Origin: Treponema sp. UBA1793
GTDB lineage: Bacteria; Spirochaetota; Spirochaetia; Treponematales; Treponemataceae
Length of the DNA: 64,000 nt
Assembly: GCA_002314445.1 (NCBI GenBank)
Contig: DCFX01000008.1
Coordinates: 1-64,000 of the forward strand
Direction of reading: 5' to 3'
This document shows, in pieces, positions 1 to 8,504 of the stretch. The position numbers were made by a program, and so were the translations under genes. The notes under the pieces were generated by a model. The model was given only the letters and a program-made list of their open reading frames with translations, searched no databases and had not been told where the DNA came from. Each line of letters starts with the position of its first letter. Position 1 is the stretch's first letter.

Positions 1-1544
1 GCATTCAGACTGCGCTTGATATTGCAGAAGCCGGATTTCCAGTCGACATCGTTGAAACAAAACCGACAATCGGCGGAAAGATGGCCCAGCTTGACAAAAC
101 GTTCCCGACACTCGACTGCGCTGCCTGTATTCTTACGCCGCGTATGGTTGAATGCGGGCAGAACGACAATATCCGCATTCTTTCCTACAGCGATGTAACT
201 GACATCAAAGGGTTCGTCGGAAACTTTACTGTTACAATAAAACGGAAAGCACGCTATGTCGATGAAACAAAATGCACCGGCTGCGGTGAATGTACGGAAA
301 AGTGTCCGCAGAAAGCGGTACCGAACGAATTCAATCTGGGATTGAACAACCGCCGTGCAATTTACATTCCGTTTGCCCAGGCAGTACCGAAAATAGCCAC
401 AATCGACCCGAACTACTGTATGAAACTGAAGTCGGGAAAATGCGGTGTATGCTCGATGGTCTGTCAGGCAAAGGCAATTGATTACAATGCAAAAGACATT
501 TATATAGAAGAAAAATACGGTGCCATCATTGCCGCAACGGGATACAATCCGATTGACCTTTCAAAATTCGACGAATTCGCCTATTCTCAGAGCAAGGATG
601 TCGTATCATCCCTTGAGTTTGAACGGCTGATGAATGCAGCTGGCCCGACCGGCGGTGCCCTTCTCCGCCCGTCTGACGGCAAACCGCCGAAGACAATCGT
701 GTTCGTCCAGTGCGTCGGAAGCCGCTGTTCTGCAGATGCGGTGAAAGGCCACGAATACTGCTCGAAGATATGCTGCATGTATACAGCAAAACATGCAATT
801 CTTACTCGCGACCATTATCCCGATACTGACTGTTATGTCTTCTACATTGACGTACGTACTCCGGGAAAGAACTTCGACGAGTTCTACCGCCGCGCAGTAG
901 AACAGTACGGCGTGCATTACATCAAAGGTATGGTCGGCAAAGTAACTCCGCAGGGAGACGGCACGCTTGACGTTCAGGGATCCGACCTCATTATGGACAA
1001 GCAGGTTCATATAAAAGCTGATATGGTGGTTCTTGCAGCTTCCATTGAAGCCGACAAAACGGCCCGTCCGCTTGCGACGATGCTCACTGCAAGTATGGAT
1101 ACAAACGACTTCTTTACCGAAGCGCATCCGAAACTCCGCCCTGTCGAAAGTCCGACTGCCGGCGTCTATCTTTCAGGATGCTGTCAGGGACCGAAAGACA
1201 TTCCGGATACTGTTGCCCAGGCAAGTGCTGCAGCAGCAAAAGTCATCGGACTGCTTGTGAAGGACAAACTCAGGAACAATCCGTGCGTCGCAGAATCGAA
1301 TGAGGAAATGTGCAACGGCTGTTCTCAGTGCGAGAATGTCTGTCCGTACGGCGCAATCACCTATATAGAAAAAGACTTCCGCGGGCCGAACCGCACGACG
1401 ATTACACGCCGTGTTGCCCAGGTAAACCCCGCTGTCTGTCAGGGATGCGGTGCATGTACCGTAACATGCCCGTCTGGTGCTATGGATCTCAAGGGATTCA
1501 CAAATAAAGAAATTATGGCGGAGGTTGACGCAATATGCCGGTAA
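1..1544 (+). CDS. hdrA: HdrA-like heterodisulfide reductase subunit A, 5'-truncated by window edge
   Basis: Reading frame is open from base 3 with no start, so the gene begins upstream of the window; about 513 codons are present. HdrA is the FAD-containing electron-bifurcating subunit of heterodisulfide reductase-type complexes. Seen: the diagnostic HdrA segment GGKMAQLDKTFPTLDC followed by ILTPRMVE near the visible N-terminus, then ferredoxin-type Cys clusters CTGCGECTEKCP, CGVCSMVC, CNGCSQCENVCP and CQGCGACTVTCP. The missing N-terminus would hold the first part of the FAD-binding fold. It overlaps the next gene by 10 bases, indicating one operon with the MvhD and Flx-like genes. Family assignment is strong; the physiological partner is inferred from neighbours, and hdrB/hdrC, if present, would lie upstream. 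Confidence 0.93.
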   Translation, partial: IQTALDIAEAGFPVDIVETKPTIGGKMAQLDKTFPTLDCAACILTPRMVECGQNDNIRILSYSDVTDIKGFVGNFTVTIKRKARYVDETKCTGCGECTEKCPQKAVPNEFNLGLNNRRAIYIPFAQAVPKIATIDPNYCMKLKSGKCGVCSMVCQAKAIDYNAKDIYIEEKYGAIIAATGYNPIDLSKFDEFAYSQSKDVVSSLEFERLMNAAGPTGGALLRPSDGKPPKTIVFVQCVGSRCSADAVKGHEYCSKICCMYTAKHAILTRDHYPDTDCYVFYIDVRTPGKNFDEFYRRAVEQYGVHYIKGMVGKVTPQGDGTLDVQGSDLIMDKQVHIKADMVVLAASIEADKTARPLATMLTASMDTNDFFTEAHPKLRPVESPTAGVYLSGCCQGPKDIPDTVAQASAAAAKVIGLLVKDKLRNNPCVAESNEEMCNGCSQCENVCPYGAITYIEKDFRGPNRTTITRRVAQVNPAVCQGCGACTVTCPSGAMDLKGFTNKEIMAEVDAICR

Positions 1545-1999
1545 CAGAAAACAGCTCTGAAGTCAATAACACATTTAAACCTAAGATTGTAGCGTTCTGC
1601 TGCAACTGGTGTTCATATGCAGGCGCCGACCTTGCCGGAAATAACCGTCTTGAGTACCCTGCTGACGTAAAAATCATACGCATTCCGTGCTCGTGCAGAC
1701 TGAATCCGCTTTTCATTCTGCGCGCATTCCAGCGCGGAGCTGACGGCGTCATTCTCTGCGGCTGCCATCCCGGCGACTGTCACTATACGAGCGGCAACTA
1801 TTTCGCACGCCGCCGCATGACGCTGCTCTTTTCAATGCTCAATTTCATGGGTATTGAAAAAGGACGTACGCGTGTCGAATGGGTTTCCGCTGCAGAAGGT
1901 GCAAAGTTTGCAAAAACGATGCATGATTTCGTCGGGACTGTTACAAAACTCGGAGAAAATAAACGGCTGGAGGATCTCAGATGCAAGACGACAAAATAA
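1535..1999 (+). CDS. MvhD/FlxD-like hydrogenase iron-sulfur (delta) subunit
   Basis: 154 residues, the usual size for the MvhD family, which carries a [2Fe-2S] cluster and passes electrons from a hydrogenase or NADH module to HdrA. Visible signatures are FCCNWCSYAGADLAG near residue 22, PCSCRLNP, and CGCHPGDCHYTSGN. The start overlaps the end of hdrA and the gene overlaps the following gene by 19 bases, so all are translated together. Because an NAD(P)H-oxidoreductase-like gene rather than a hydrogenase follows, the FlxD role is more likely than a hydrogenase delta subunit. Confidence 0.93.
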   Translation: MPVTENSSEVNNTFKPKIVAFCCNWCSYAGADLAGNNRLEYPADVKIIRIPCSCRLNPLFILRAFQRGADGVILCGCHPGDCHYTSGNYFARRRMTLLFSMLNFMGIEKGRTRVEWVSAAEGAKFAKTMHDFVGTVTKLGENKRLEDLRCKTTK

Positions 2000-2985
2000 G
2001 TTCACTGCTTGTCTCCCGCGCGAAAGAGCTTCTTTCCGGCGGCAAAGTTCAGCTCGTAATCGGATGGCGCAAAGGACTTTTTGATTACGACGTTACCCCT
2101 TCTCTTTTTACAACTGCGGAAGACATAGAGCATAATTTCGTATACAACGAATGGTGCAGCGCAAATCTTTCAAAATATCTTGTAAAAGAGACGCGGAAAA
2201 TTGAGACTGCAAAAGATACGGTACGAATGAACAATAAGATGGCAAAAATGAAAGATCCGGATGCAAAAGATGCACCGGAACCACAGGCAAAAATACTTGT
2301 CTTCTTAAAACCATGCGACACGTACAGTTTTACTGAATTGTTAAAGGAACACCGCATAAACCGCGACGACGTGTACGCAGCCGGCATTCCGTGCGACGGT
2401 ATGAAAGACCCCGAGAAAAAAGAACTTTCGGAACGATGCACCGTATGCAAAAGCAAAAAACATATCACCTATGACGAACTTATCGGCGAAGACGGCGATG
2501 TGCAGGATTCAAACAGATTCGATATGGTGGAAAAGATTGAAGCCATGTCCCCCGATGAACGCTTTGCATTCTGGCAGGGAGAGCTTTCGCGCTGCATCAG
2601 GTGCAACGCATGCCGCAATGTCTGCCCTGCATGTACCTGCGAACACTGCATTTTCGATAACCCGGACAGCGGAGCTGCACAGAAAGTCGCCGCAGACAGT
2701 TTTGAAGAAAATATGTTCCACATCATCCGTGCATGGCACGTTGCCGGCAGGTGTACCGACTGCGGCGAATGTTCACGTGTCTGCCCTCAGAATATACCGC
2801 TTCATCTGCTTAACCGTAAATTCATTAAAGACATCAACGAACTGTACGGACCATACATGGCCGGCAGCGATATGGAAACAAAACCGCCGATGCTGACATG
2901 GACAAAAGATGATGCAAATCCGGGCGTTGTGAGTACCCGCGAAACAGCAAGTGCATCGCAATGCAATTGCAATGGAGGCAAGTAA
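1981..2985 (+). CDS. Flx-type 4Fe-4S dicluster protein (FlxB-like)
   Basis: 334 residues. The C-terminal part holds two ferredoxin-type clusters, RCIRCNACRNVCPACTC and GRCTDCGECSRVCPQ, and the middle has Cys-rich stretches (PCDTYSF, IPCDG, CTVCKSKK) like the N-terminal region of F420-hydrogenase beta/HdrC-related proteins. In Flx-Hdr clusters such a protein relays electrons between the NADH module and the MvhD/HdrA module. It overlaps its upstream neighbour by 19 bases, and its TAA stop shares bases with the ATG of the next gene. Function is inferred from cluster motifs and context; the exact Flx letter is uncertain. Confidence 0.75.
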   Translation: MQDDKISSLLVSRAKELLSGGKVQLVIGWRKGLFDYDVTPSLFTTAEDIEHNFVYNEWCSANLSKYLVKETRKIETAKDTVRMNNKMAKMKDPDAKDAPEPQAKILVFLKPCDTYSFTELLKEHRINRDDVYAAGIPCDGMKDPEKKELSERCTVCKSKKHITYDELIGEDGDVQDSNRFDMVEKIEAMSPDERFAFWQGELSRCIRCNACRNVCPACTCEHCIFDNPDSGAAQKVAADSFEENMFHIIRAWHVAGRCTDCGECSRVCPQNIPLHLLNRKFIKDINELYGPYMAGSDMETKPPMLTWTKDDANPGVVSTRETASASQCNCNGGK

Positions 2986-4031
2986 TGTTTTCACTTCCGT
3001 TAAATGAACTTGATACATTATTCGAAACGATCGGTTCCAAAGGGCCGCTCTATATTCCGGTAGATAACAATTCCGGCAAAGCTGATTTCAAACGCTGGGA
3101 AAAAGGCGTACAGATGAGTAAAGCGCTCAAAACTGTGCGTTCTGCAAAAGACTTCTTCTTTCCCAAAACGGAAAACCTTGTTAATTTCAAAATGAACGGC
3201 AAGAAGATTGAAGTCGAAGATATACGGAAAGAACTTGAAGACTTTGTCGTATTCGGCGTACGCGCATGCGATGCTGCAAGCTTTGCAATCGTCGACGATG
3301 TGTATATCAACATGAAGCCTGTTGATACGTATTACAAAAACAGGCGCGAACACGGAACGGTTGTTACGCTTGCATGTACCGATCCGGCTCAGACGTGTTT
3401 CTGCAAACTGTATGACATAGATGCAGCCGACCCGAAAGGCGACGTAAGCGCATGGATTGCAGACGGAAACGTTTACCTGCAGCCGAATACGGATAAAGGT
3501 TGTAAGCTGATTGACAGTGTAAAATTCATGCTTAAGGACAGCGAAACAAAAGCTGTCGAATCGCAGCAGACTGCCACGCGCGAAAAGATTTCGAATCTTC
3601 CTTTCGTAAAGCTTGATCTTTCAAAATATTCCGGCGAAAACATGCTTGCAATTTTCAATTCAAAAGTCTGGGACAATCTATCTGAAGCCTGTCTTGGCTG
3701 CGGAACGTGTACGTACGTATGTCCTACCTGCATGTGTTTCGATGTGCGCAACTTCGATACAGGAGACGGAATTAAACAGTTCCGCTGCTGGGACAGCTGC
3801 ATGTTCTCGGATTTTACAAAAATGGCAGCTGCAAATCCCCGCCTTACTCAGAAAGAGCGGTTCCGCCAGCGTTTTATGCACAAACTCGTTTATTACCCCA
3901 TGGATCACAAGGGTGTAAAAAGCTGCGTAGGATGCGGGCGCTGCCTTGAAAGCTGTCCGATTCACATGAACATTGTAAAAGTCATAAAGACAATAGACGA
4001 AACGCCCGTCCAATCCGAAGGAGCAAAATAA
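2985..4031 (+). CDS. Flx-type 4Fe-4S protein related to sulfhydrogenase beta / AsrA (FlxC-like)
   Basis: 348 residues from the ATG at 2985, chosen because GGAGG lies 6-7 bases upstream and the start overlaps the previous stop (TAATG); an in-frame ATG at 2961 lacks that spacing. The C-terminal half has CLGCGTCTYVCPTCMC and CVGCGRCLESCP, separated by the WDSCMFSDFTKMA stretch typical of the sulfhydrogenase beta subunit and anaerobic sulfite reductase A family. The partner gene immediately downstream is the matching FAD/NAD(P) subunit, as in HydB-HydG and AsrA-AsrB pairs. Likely an electron-transfer subunit of a cytosolic complex. Confidence 0.8.
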   Translation: MFSLPLNELDTLFETIGSKGPLYIPVDNNSGKADFKRWEKGVQMSKALKTVRSAKDFFFPKTENLVNFKMNGKKIEVEDIRKELEDFVVFGVRACDAASFAIVDDVYINMKPVDTYYKNRREHGTVVTLACTDPAQTCFCKLYDIDAADPKGDVSAWIADGNVYLQPNTDKGCKLIDSVKFMLKDSETKAVESQQTATREKISNLPFVKLDLSKYSGENMLAIFNSKVWDNLSEACLGCGTCTYVCPTCMCFDVRNFDTGDGIKQFRCWDSCMFSDFTKMAAANPRLTQKERFRQRFMHKLVYYPMDHKGVKSCVGCGRCLESCPIHMNIVKVIKTIDETPVQSEGAK

Positions 4032-4032
4032 T

Positions 4033-4860
4033 ATGGAAAAAGATGCATTAATTCCGTACATCGGCGTCATCACGGACATCCGTCAGGAAACAGGCGATGT
4101 AAAGACATTCCGCGTCGTCGGACGTGACGGAAAGAAACTGTTTGAACATATTCCGGGACAGTGCGCAATTCTTGAAGTTCCGGGCGTCGGCGAATCCATG
4201 ATTTCGATTACGTCATCTCCGACTATTCCCGATTATCAGGAATTCTCAATAAAAAAGTGCGGATGCGTTACGACATGGCTTCATTCCGTAGAGGTTGGAC
4301 AGGAAATTGCAGTCCGGGGCCCCCTCGGAAACGGATTCCCCGTAGAAACAGAATTCAAAGGTAAAGACCTGCTGTTTGTAGCCGGCGGTATCGGACTTGC
4401 TCCGCTCCACAGCGTGATCAACTATGTGCGTGCCCACCGTGAAAACTACGGCAAAGTGATGATTGTATACGGTTCGCGTTCGAAAGAAGATCTTGTGACA
4501 TACAAAGAAATCAGCGAAGAGTGGATGAAGGAAAAAGATTTCAACGTCTGCCTCACAATCGATAAAGCGCAGCCCGACTGGGACGGGCACGTAGGATTTG
4601 TTCCGACATATGTAAAGGAACTCAATCCCGATCCGGGCTACACCGTCATCATGTGCGGGCCACCGATCCTTATTCACCTGACACTTGCAGGTCTCAAGGA
4701 ACTCGGCTTTAAAGATACACAGGTTTTTACAACGATGGAAATGCGCATGAAATGCGGTATCGGCAAATGCGGAAGATGCAATATCGGCGACAAATATGTC
4801 TGTAAGGACGGACCGGTATTCAGTTTCGACCAGCTGGGAGAGCTGCCTCCGGAATATTAA
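4033..4860 (+). CDS. FAD/NAD(P)-binding oxidoreductase subunit (FlxA/AsrB/HydG-like)
   Basis: 275 residues with the ferredoxin-NADP reductase fold: an N-terminal FAD barrel (PGQCAILEV, then GESMISITSSPT), a nucleotide-binding half starting at FVAGGIGLAPLHS, and a C-terminal [2Fe-2S] site with MKCGIGKCGRCNIG and VCKDGPVFSF, as in PyrK and the gamma subunits of sulfhydrogenases. It would oxidise NAD(P)H, or reduce NAD(P)+, for the HdrA-centred complex. It is the last gene of the tightly packed series and is followed directly by a hairpin terminator. Confidence 0.85.
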   Translation: MEKDALIPYIGVITDIRQETGDVKTFRVVGRDGKKLFEHIPGQCAILEVPGVGESMISITSSPTIPDYQEFSIKKCGCVTTWLHSVEVGQEIAVRGPLGNGFPVETEFKGKDLLFVAGGIGLAPLHSVINYVRAHRENYGKVMIVYGSRSKEDLVTYKEISEEWMKEKDFNVCLTIDKAQPDWDGHVGFVPTYVKELNPDPGYTVIMCGPPILIHLTLAGLKELGFKDTQVFTTMEMRMKCGIGKCGRCNIGDKYVCKDGPVFSFDQLGELPPEY

Positions 4861-4895
4861 ACTCAAAAATACATCCGTGTATTTTTGAGTTTTGC
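4859..4895 (+). terminator. Rho-independent terminator after the Flx-Hdr genes
   Basis: A perfect 15-bp inverted repeat with a TCCG loop (arms 4859-4873 and 4878-4892) starts on the stop codon of the reductase gene and ends in T residues. The arms are A-rich 5' and T-rich 3', so it could work in both directions. Confidence 0.7.
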
Positions 4896-4929
4896 ACCTT
4901 TTCCTCCGGAAAACGTGCAACGCTTTTGC

Positions 4930-5029
4930 GGACATCCTGTCCTGTATTGGGAGGGATGTGAAACTCGTTCAGCTATACTCGTCATCCGTGACGAGACCGT
5001 ATGAAGTGCATTGACAGGACATCCTGTCC
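4930..5029. repeat. Short hairpin repeats between Flx and fumarate reductase genes
   Basis: Two copies of the near-palindrome GGACA-TCC-TGTCC (4930-4942 and 5017-5029) flank a third hairpin at 4978-4995 with 7-bp arms CTCGTCA/TGACGAG and a TCCG loop. No reading frame is supported here. The elements resemble the other TCC-loop hairpins in this window. Confidence 0.55.
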
Positions 5030-5103
5030 GGCATTGAAAGAATATAGAATCTGATGCACCGGTTTCGGCGCGCAGTATGCAACATCTATTACGAGGTTAA
5101 TAA

Positions 5104-5790
5104 ATGTCAGACGAAAATAAAGAAATGGTACACATTTACCTTTTTGGAAAAAAATATGAAGTTCCGTCGCAGCTTACTATCATGAACGCGATGGAATATG
5201 CCGGATACCAGCTTGTACGCGGGTGCGGATGCCGTAACGGTTTCTGCGGTGCATGTGCTACGATTTACCGCATCAAGGGACAGAACCAGCTCAAGACATG
5301 TCTTGCATGTCAGACGAAAGTCGAAGACGACATGTACATCGCGACGCTTCCTTTCTTCCCGCTTGTGAAGCAGGTATATGATATCGATAAAATTAAACCA
5401 GAGCAGCAGATTATGATGCAGCTGTATCCTGAAATCTATGCATGTGTCGGCTGTAACGCCTGTACGCGTGCATGCCCTCAGGGACTTAAGACAATGCAGT
5501 ACATTGCCTATGCACAGCGCGGCGAATTCCAGAAATGTGCTGACGAGTCGTTCGACTGCGTTATGTGCGGAATCTGCTCTTCACGATGCCCTGCAGGTAT
5601 CAGTCATCCGCAGGTTGCGGAACTTGCCCGCCGGCTCAACGGTAAATACATTCAGCCGGAATCGAAGCACCTTACGGAACGCGTTCAGGAAATAAAGGAC
5701 GGAAAGTTCGAATCGTTGATTGAGTCTGTTATGAACAAACCGCTGGACGAACTCAAGGAACTGTACAACAACAGGGAAATTGAATCGTGA
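5104..5790 (+). CDS. Fumarate reductase/succinate dehydrogenase-like iron-sulfur subunit
   Basis: 228 residues, preceded by GAGG. The N-terminal 2Fe-2S ferredoxin domain has Cys residues in GCGCRNGFCGAC and LKTCLAC; the C-terminal half has CVGCNACTRACP and CVMCGICSSRCP, so two [4Fe-4S]-type motifs rather than the [3Fe-4S] pattern of classic SdhB. This resembles the N-terminal part of thiol:fumarate reductase TfrB without its C-terminal Cys-rich (CCG) domain. It pairs with the flavoprotein at 6013; no membrane-anchor gene is nearby, so the enzyme is probably soluble. It is likely to carry electrons from the Flx-Hdr complex or another donor to the flavoprotein. Confidence 0.85.
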   Translation: MSDENKEMVHIYLFGKKYEVPSQLTIMNAMEYAGYQLVRGCGCRNGFCGACATIYRIKGQNQLKTCLACQTKVEDDMYIATLPFFPLVKQVYDIDKIKPEQQIMMQLYPEIYACVGCNACTRACPQGLKTMQYIAYAQRGEFQKCADESFDCVMCGICSSRCPAGISHPQVAELARRLNGKYIQPESKHLTERVQEIKDGKFESLIESVMNKPLDELKELYNNREIES

Positions 5791-5797
5791 GGTTGTC

Positions 5798-5999
5798 ACA
5801 AAAATGACATCCATGTCATTTTTGTTTCGTGAGTTTCTGCGGAGCAGAAACTCACCGTTACTTTACTAAATTATTGACGCGCCTTCCATGGCGCTCAGGC
5901 TACATGAATAACAGGGATTGTCATTCATGTTCTGCTGGTTTTTGCTCTGCATAAACCAGCAGATATTTTAATAAACTGCCGACGCGCCATCCATGGCGC
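5798..5999. repeat. Cluster of hairpins between the two fumarate reductase genes
   Basis: The 222-base gap holds four inverted repeats: 5798-5825 (12-bp arms, TCCA loop, T-rich 3' side), 5829-5855 (11-bp arms), 5879-5894 (GCGCC/GGCGC) and 5984-5999 (GCGCCA/TGGCGC, TCCA loop). The last two lie in a near-identical direct repeat, GACGCGCC-N-TCCATGGCGCTCA. The last hairpin ends just before the AAGGAG site of the downstream gene, so it could affect its translation or the relative amounts of the two subunits. Confidence 0.65.
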
Positions 6000-6012
6000 T
6001 CAAGGAGTATAT

Positions 6013-7623
6013 ATGTATACAGGAATTATGCAGGAATCGGCGGCAAAAGTTGCCGCTAAACGGGAAGCAAATGCCGCGCTTGAACCGCGCCGCATGACTG
6101 CCGACGAAAAGGATGCCGTACTCAATGAGTATCATCCTGACCATATAAAATCACAGTTTACCGAGATAAAAATAGGACCGAACAAGGGAGAGAAAGCTCC
6201 GCTTGAGCTGGTCGACATACTTCAGGGAAGACCGCGTGTGGAACCGGCTCAAATCGATCTGTCCCATCCGGACTATGAAACAGACGTTCTCATTATCGGC
6301 GGCGGCGGCGCAGGTACCTCTGCCGCAATCGAAGCTGATAATGCAGGTCAGAAAGTTCTTGTCGTTACAAAGCTCCGCGTGGGAGATGCAAACACGATGA
6401 TGGCAGAAGGCGGCATTCAGGCTGCAGATAAAGCAAACGATTCTCCGCAGCAGCATTTTCTTGACGCGTTCGGCGGCGGCCATTTCATGGCAAAGAAAGA
6501 ACTCGTCTATGAGCTTGTCACAAAAGCACCGGAAACAATACAGTGGTTGAACTCACTCGGAGTCGAATTCGATAAAACGGCAGACGGCACAATGGTTACC
6601 ACTCACGGCGGCGGAACGAGCCGCAAGCGCATGCACGCATGCAAGGATTATTCCGGTGCGGAAATTATGCGTACGCTCCGTGACGAAGTGTTCAACCGCG
6701 CGAACAATATCACAGTAGTCGATTTTACCGCAGCAATAGAACTTATTAAGGATGAAAAAGGAAACTGCGCGGGTGCCGTTCTCATGAATATGGAAACAAA
6801 GCAGCTGCTCGTCGCAAAGGCAAAGACTGTCATCATTGCAACAGGCGGTGCAGGACGAATGCATTATCAGGGATTTCCGACATCGAACCACTACGGTGCA
6901 ACCGCAGACGGTCTTGTCCTTGCATACCGTGCCGGTGCAAAGCTTCTGTACGAATATTCTCTACAGTATCATCCGACAGGAGCGGCATTCCCCCAGCAGG
7001 TGCTCGGTGCGCTCGTGACGGAAAAAGTCCGTTCCCTTGGCGCAAAAGTCGTGAATATGGACGGTGATGTATTCATCCATCCGCTTGAAACACGCGACGT
7101 AGAAGCAGCAGGCATTATCCGTGAAGTAAAGAAGGGAAAGGGCATTCCGACGGGAATGGGCAGCGGAGTCTGGCTCGACACCCCCATGATTGAACTCAAG
7201 AACGGCGAAGGAACAATTGAAAAACGTATCCCCGCCATGATGCGCATGTTTGCAAAATACGACATCGACATCAGAAAGGAGCCGATTCTCGTCTACCCGA
7301 CCCTCCACTATCAGAACGGCGGCGTCGACATAAATCAGGACTGCAGCACGAACATTCCGAACCTGTTCGTCGCCGGTGAAGCAAGCGGCGGTATACATGG
7401 AACGAACCGACTTATGGGTAATTCGCTTCTTGATGTCGTTGTATTCGGACGTGTTGCAGGTACCGCAGCGGCATCACAGGCTGCAAAGATTGCAATGCCT
7501 GAAAAACTGACACTGCAGCATGTTAAAGATTTTGAAAAAGAACGTGCTGATGCCGGGATCAATACAGAAACACAGTCTCCGCGTCTTCTTCCGCATTACA
7601 CGCACAAAAACGGTGAACTGTAA
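6013..7623 (+). CDS. Soluble fumarate reductase-like FAD flavoprotein subunit
   Basis: 536 residues; AAGGAG precedes the ATG. A roughly 85-residue N-terminal extension comes before the FAD motif DVLIIGGGGAGTSAAIEA. Active-site features of the SdhA/FrdA family are present: HGGGTSRKR, QYHPTG with its His, TEKVRSLGAKVVN, and HGTNRLMGNSLLDVVVFGR. The position of the His that binds FAD covalently in SdhA (SHT.AAQGGI) reads ANTMMAEGGI, so FAD should be non-covalent. Together with the 5104 subunit it probably reduces fumarate to succinate in the cytosol. A different enoate substrate or the oxidative direction cannot be excluded. Confidence 0.87.
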   Translation: MYTGIMQESAAKVAAKREANAALEPRRMTADEKDAVLNEYHPDHIKSQFTEIKIGPNKGEKAPLELVDILQGRPRVEPAQIDLSHPDYETDVLIIGGGGAGTSAAIEADNAGQKVLVVTKLRVGDANTMMAEGGIQAADKANDSPQQHFLDAFGGGHFMAKKELVYELVTKAPETIQWLNSLGVEFDKTADGTMVTTHGGGTSRKRMHACKDYSGAEIMRTLRDEVFNRANNITVVDFTAAIELIKDEKGNCAGAVLMNMETKQLLVAKAKTVIIATGGAGRMHYQGFPTSNHYGATADGLVLAYRAGAKLLYEYSLQYHPTGAAFPQQVLGALVTEKVRSLGAKVVNMDGDVFIHPLETRDVEAAGIIREVKKGKGIPTGMGSGVWLDTPMIELKNGEGTIEKRIPAMMRMFAKYDIDIRKEPILVYPTLHYQNGGVDINQDCSTNIPNLFVAGEASGGIHGTNRLMGNSLLDVVVFGRVAGTAAASQAAKIAMPEKLTLQHVKDFEKERADAGINTETQSPRLLPHYTHKNGEL

Positions 7624-7680
7624 ATAAAATACCGGAGAAAGCCGGTACAAATATTTGCTTTTATTAAAGGAGTATATAAA

Positions 7681-7968
7681 ATGACAGCAGCATCAATAGC
7701 CAGTCTGTTTGAAGGCGTTATGATCATTTGCTTCGGTCTTTCATGGCCGCTTTCGATTGCACGCTCAATCAAGTCAAAATCGACAAAAGGCAAGAGCCTT
7801 ATGTTTATGTGCTTTATAGCATTCGGGTATGTCTGCGGACTTATCTCAAAATTCATAACGCACACATATAACCTTGCTTTCTGGTTTTATTTCCCGAACA
7901 TCATTATGGTTACGACAGATATCTGTCTTTATTTCCGCAACAAAAAAATAGAGGGAACTGAAAAGTGA
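7681..7968 (+). CDS. Small PQ-loop/SemiSWEET-like membrane protein
   Basis: 95 residues after an AAAGGAG site. Three hydrophobic segments are visible (about residues 5-25, 40-60 and 65-85). The first loop has WPLSIARSIKSKSTKGKS, which resembles the conserved Pro-containing loop of SemiSWEET/PQ-loop proteins; YFPNIIMV follows in the third segment. Such half-transporters dimerise to move sugars or other small solutes, but here the substrate is unknown. It lies 57 bases after the flavoprotein and may be co-transcribed with it, ending at the terminator at 8030. Confidence 0.6.
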   Translation: MTAASIASLFEGVMIICFGLSWPLSIARSIKSKSTKGKSLMFMCFIAFGYVCGLISKFITHTYNLAFWFYFPNIIMVTTDICLYFRNKKIEGTEK

Positions 7969-8029
7969 CCGCTGGAGAAGCGTAAGAATAGAAAAAACTC
8001 CTCCTGATAATTTATTTAATAAACAACCA

Positions 8030-8097
8030 GCCCGATAATCATAAGCTTTTCGTTTTCCAGCTTTAAGTCTTATGGTTACCGGGCCTTTCTTTTCTAT
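8030..8097 (+). terminator. Terminator after the PQ-loop gene
   Basis: Arms 8030-8045 and 8069-8084 pair over 16 positions with two G.T wobbles and are followed by a pyrimidine-rich, mostly T tract. Confidence 0.65.
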
Positions 8098-8181
8098 TTT
8101 AGTCTTTTTCCGTTTTTTTTCAAGATAACAGAACCCGTTTTTTCTTAAAATTAATGGTACGATTATATTGCATGGTACTTC

Positions 8182-8332
8182 CGGGAAAAAGTATTGTCTT
8201 GCATTTGTAAAAGGGAATACTCCCGCAGAAAATAATCCGCTTAAGCTCCAACTTCGCTTCGCTCAGGGTCGCACGCGGGCTTATTTTCTGCTCCGCATTC
8301 CCTTTTACGAACGGTATGCAATTTTTTTCCCG
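8182..8332. repeat. Long imperfect inverted repeat in intergenic region
   Basis: Arms of about 55 bases (8182-8240 and 8278-8332) match imperfectly: CGGGAAAAA...TTGCAT...GTAAAAGGGAAT...GCAGAAAATAA against its complement, around a 37-base G+C-rich centre. No protein is encoded. It looks like a MITE-like or otherwise mobile noncoding element, or a very long hairpin. The string CTCCGCATTCCCTTTT in one arm is closely matched near 24016 (CTTCCGCATTCCCTTTT). Confidence 0.55.
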
Positions 8333-8380
8333 TAATGTCATGACTAACAGGCAGCATTTAGAAGATTCAAAAGAAGGGGT

Positions 8381-8491
8381 CCAGGGGTGTCCCCTGGTCA
8401 TGCTGGGGAAAGTAAGTGGTTTGGAGAGAGACACGGACAAAGCAGGTGCGTCTGTCCGTGCGCTTTGAAAGTAGAGGGGTTCTCTCTCTCC
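8381..8491. repeat. Two further hairpins downstream of the cyclase gene
   Basis: 8381-8397 is a perfect CCAGGGG-TGT-CCCCTGG hairpin. 8423-8491 is a nested structure with outer arms GGAGAGAGA / TCTCTCTCC and inner arms CACGGACA / TGTCCGTG. The latter ends 13 bases from the stop codon of the minus-strand cyclase gene and may terminate its transcript. The rest of 8098-8504 shows no supported gene. Confidence 0.5.
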
Positions 8492-8504
8492 ATGAAAACG
8501 TACC

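Noticed and set aside
606..1127. 173-codon open frame on the minus strand inside hdrA
   Set aside because: Lies wholly antisense to a gene with clear HdrA motifs; its own product is rich in Cys/His/Arg, as expected from antisense reading.
4246..4935. 229-codon minus-strand frame opposite the FAD/NAD(P) reductase
   Set aside because: Antisense shadow; crosses the terminator and matches nothing recognisable.
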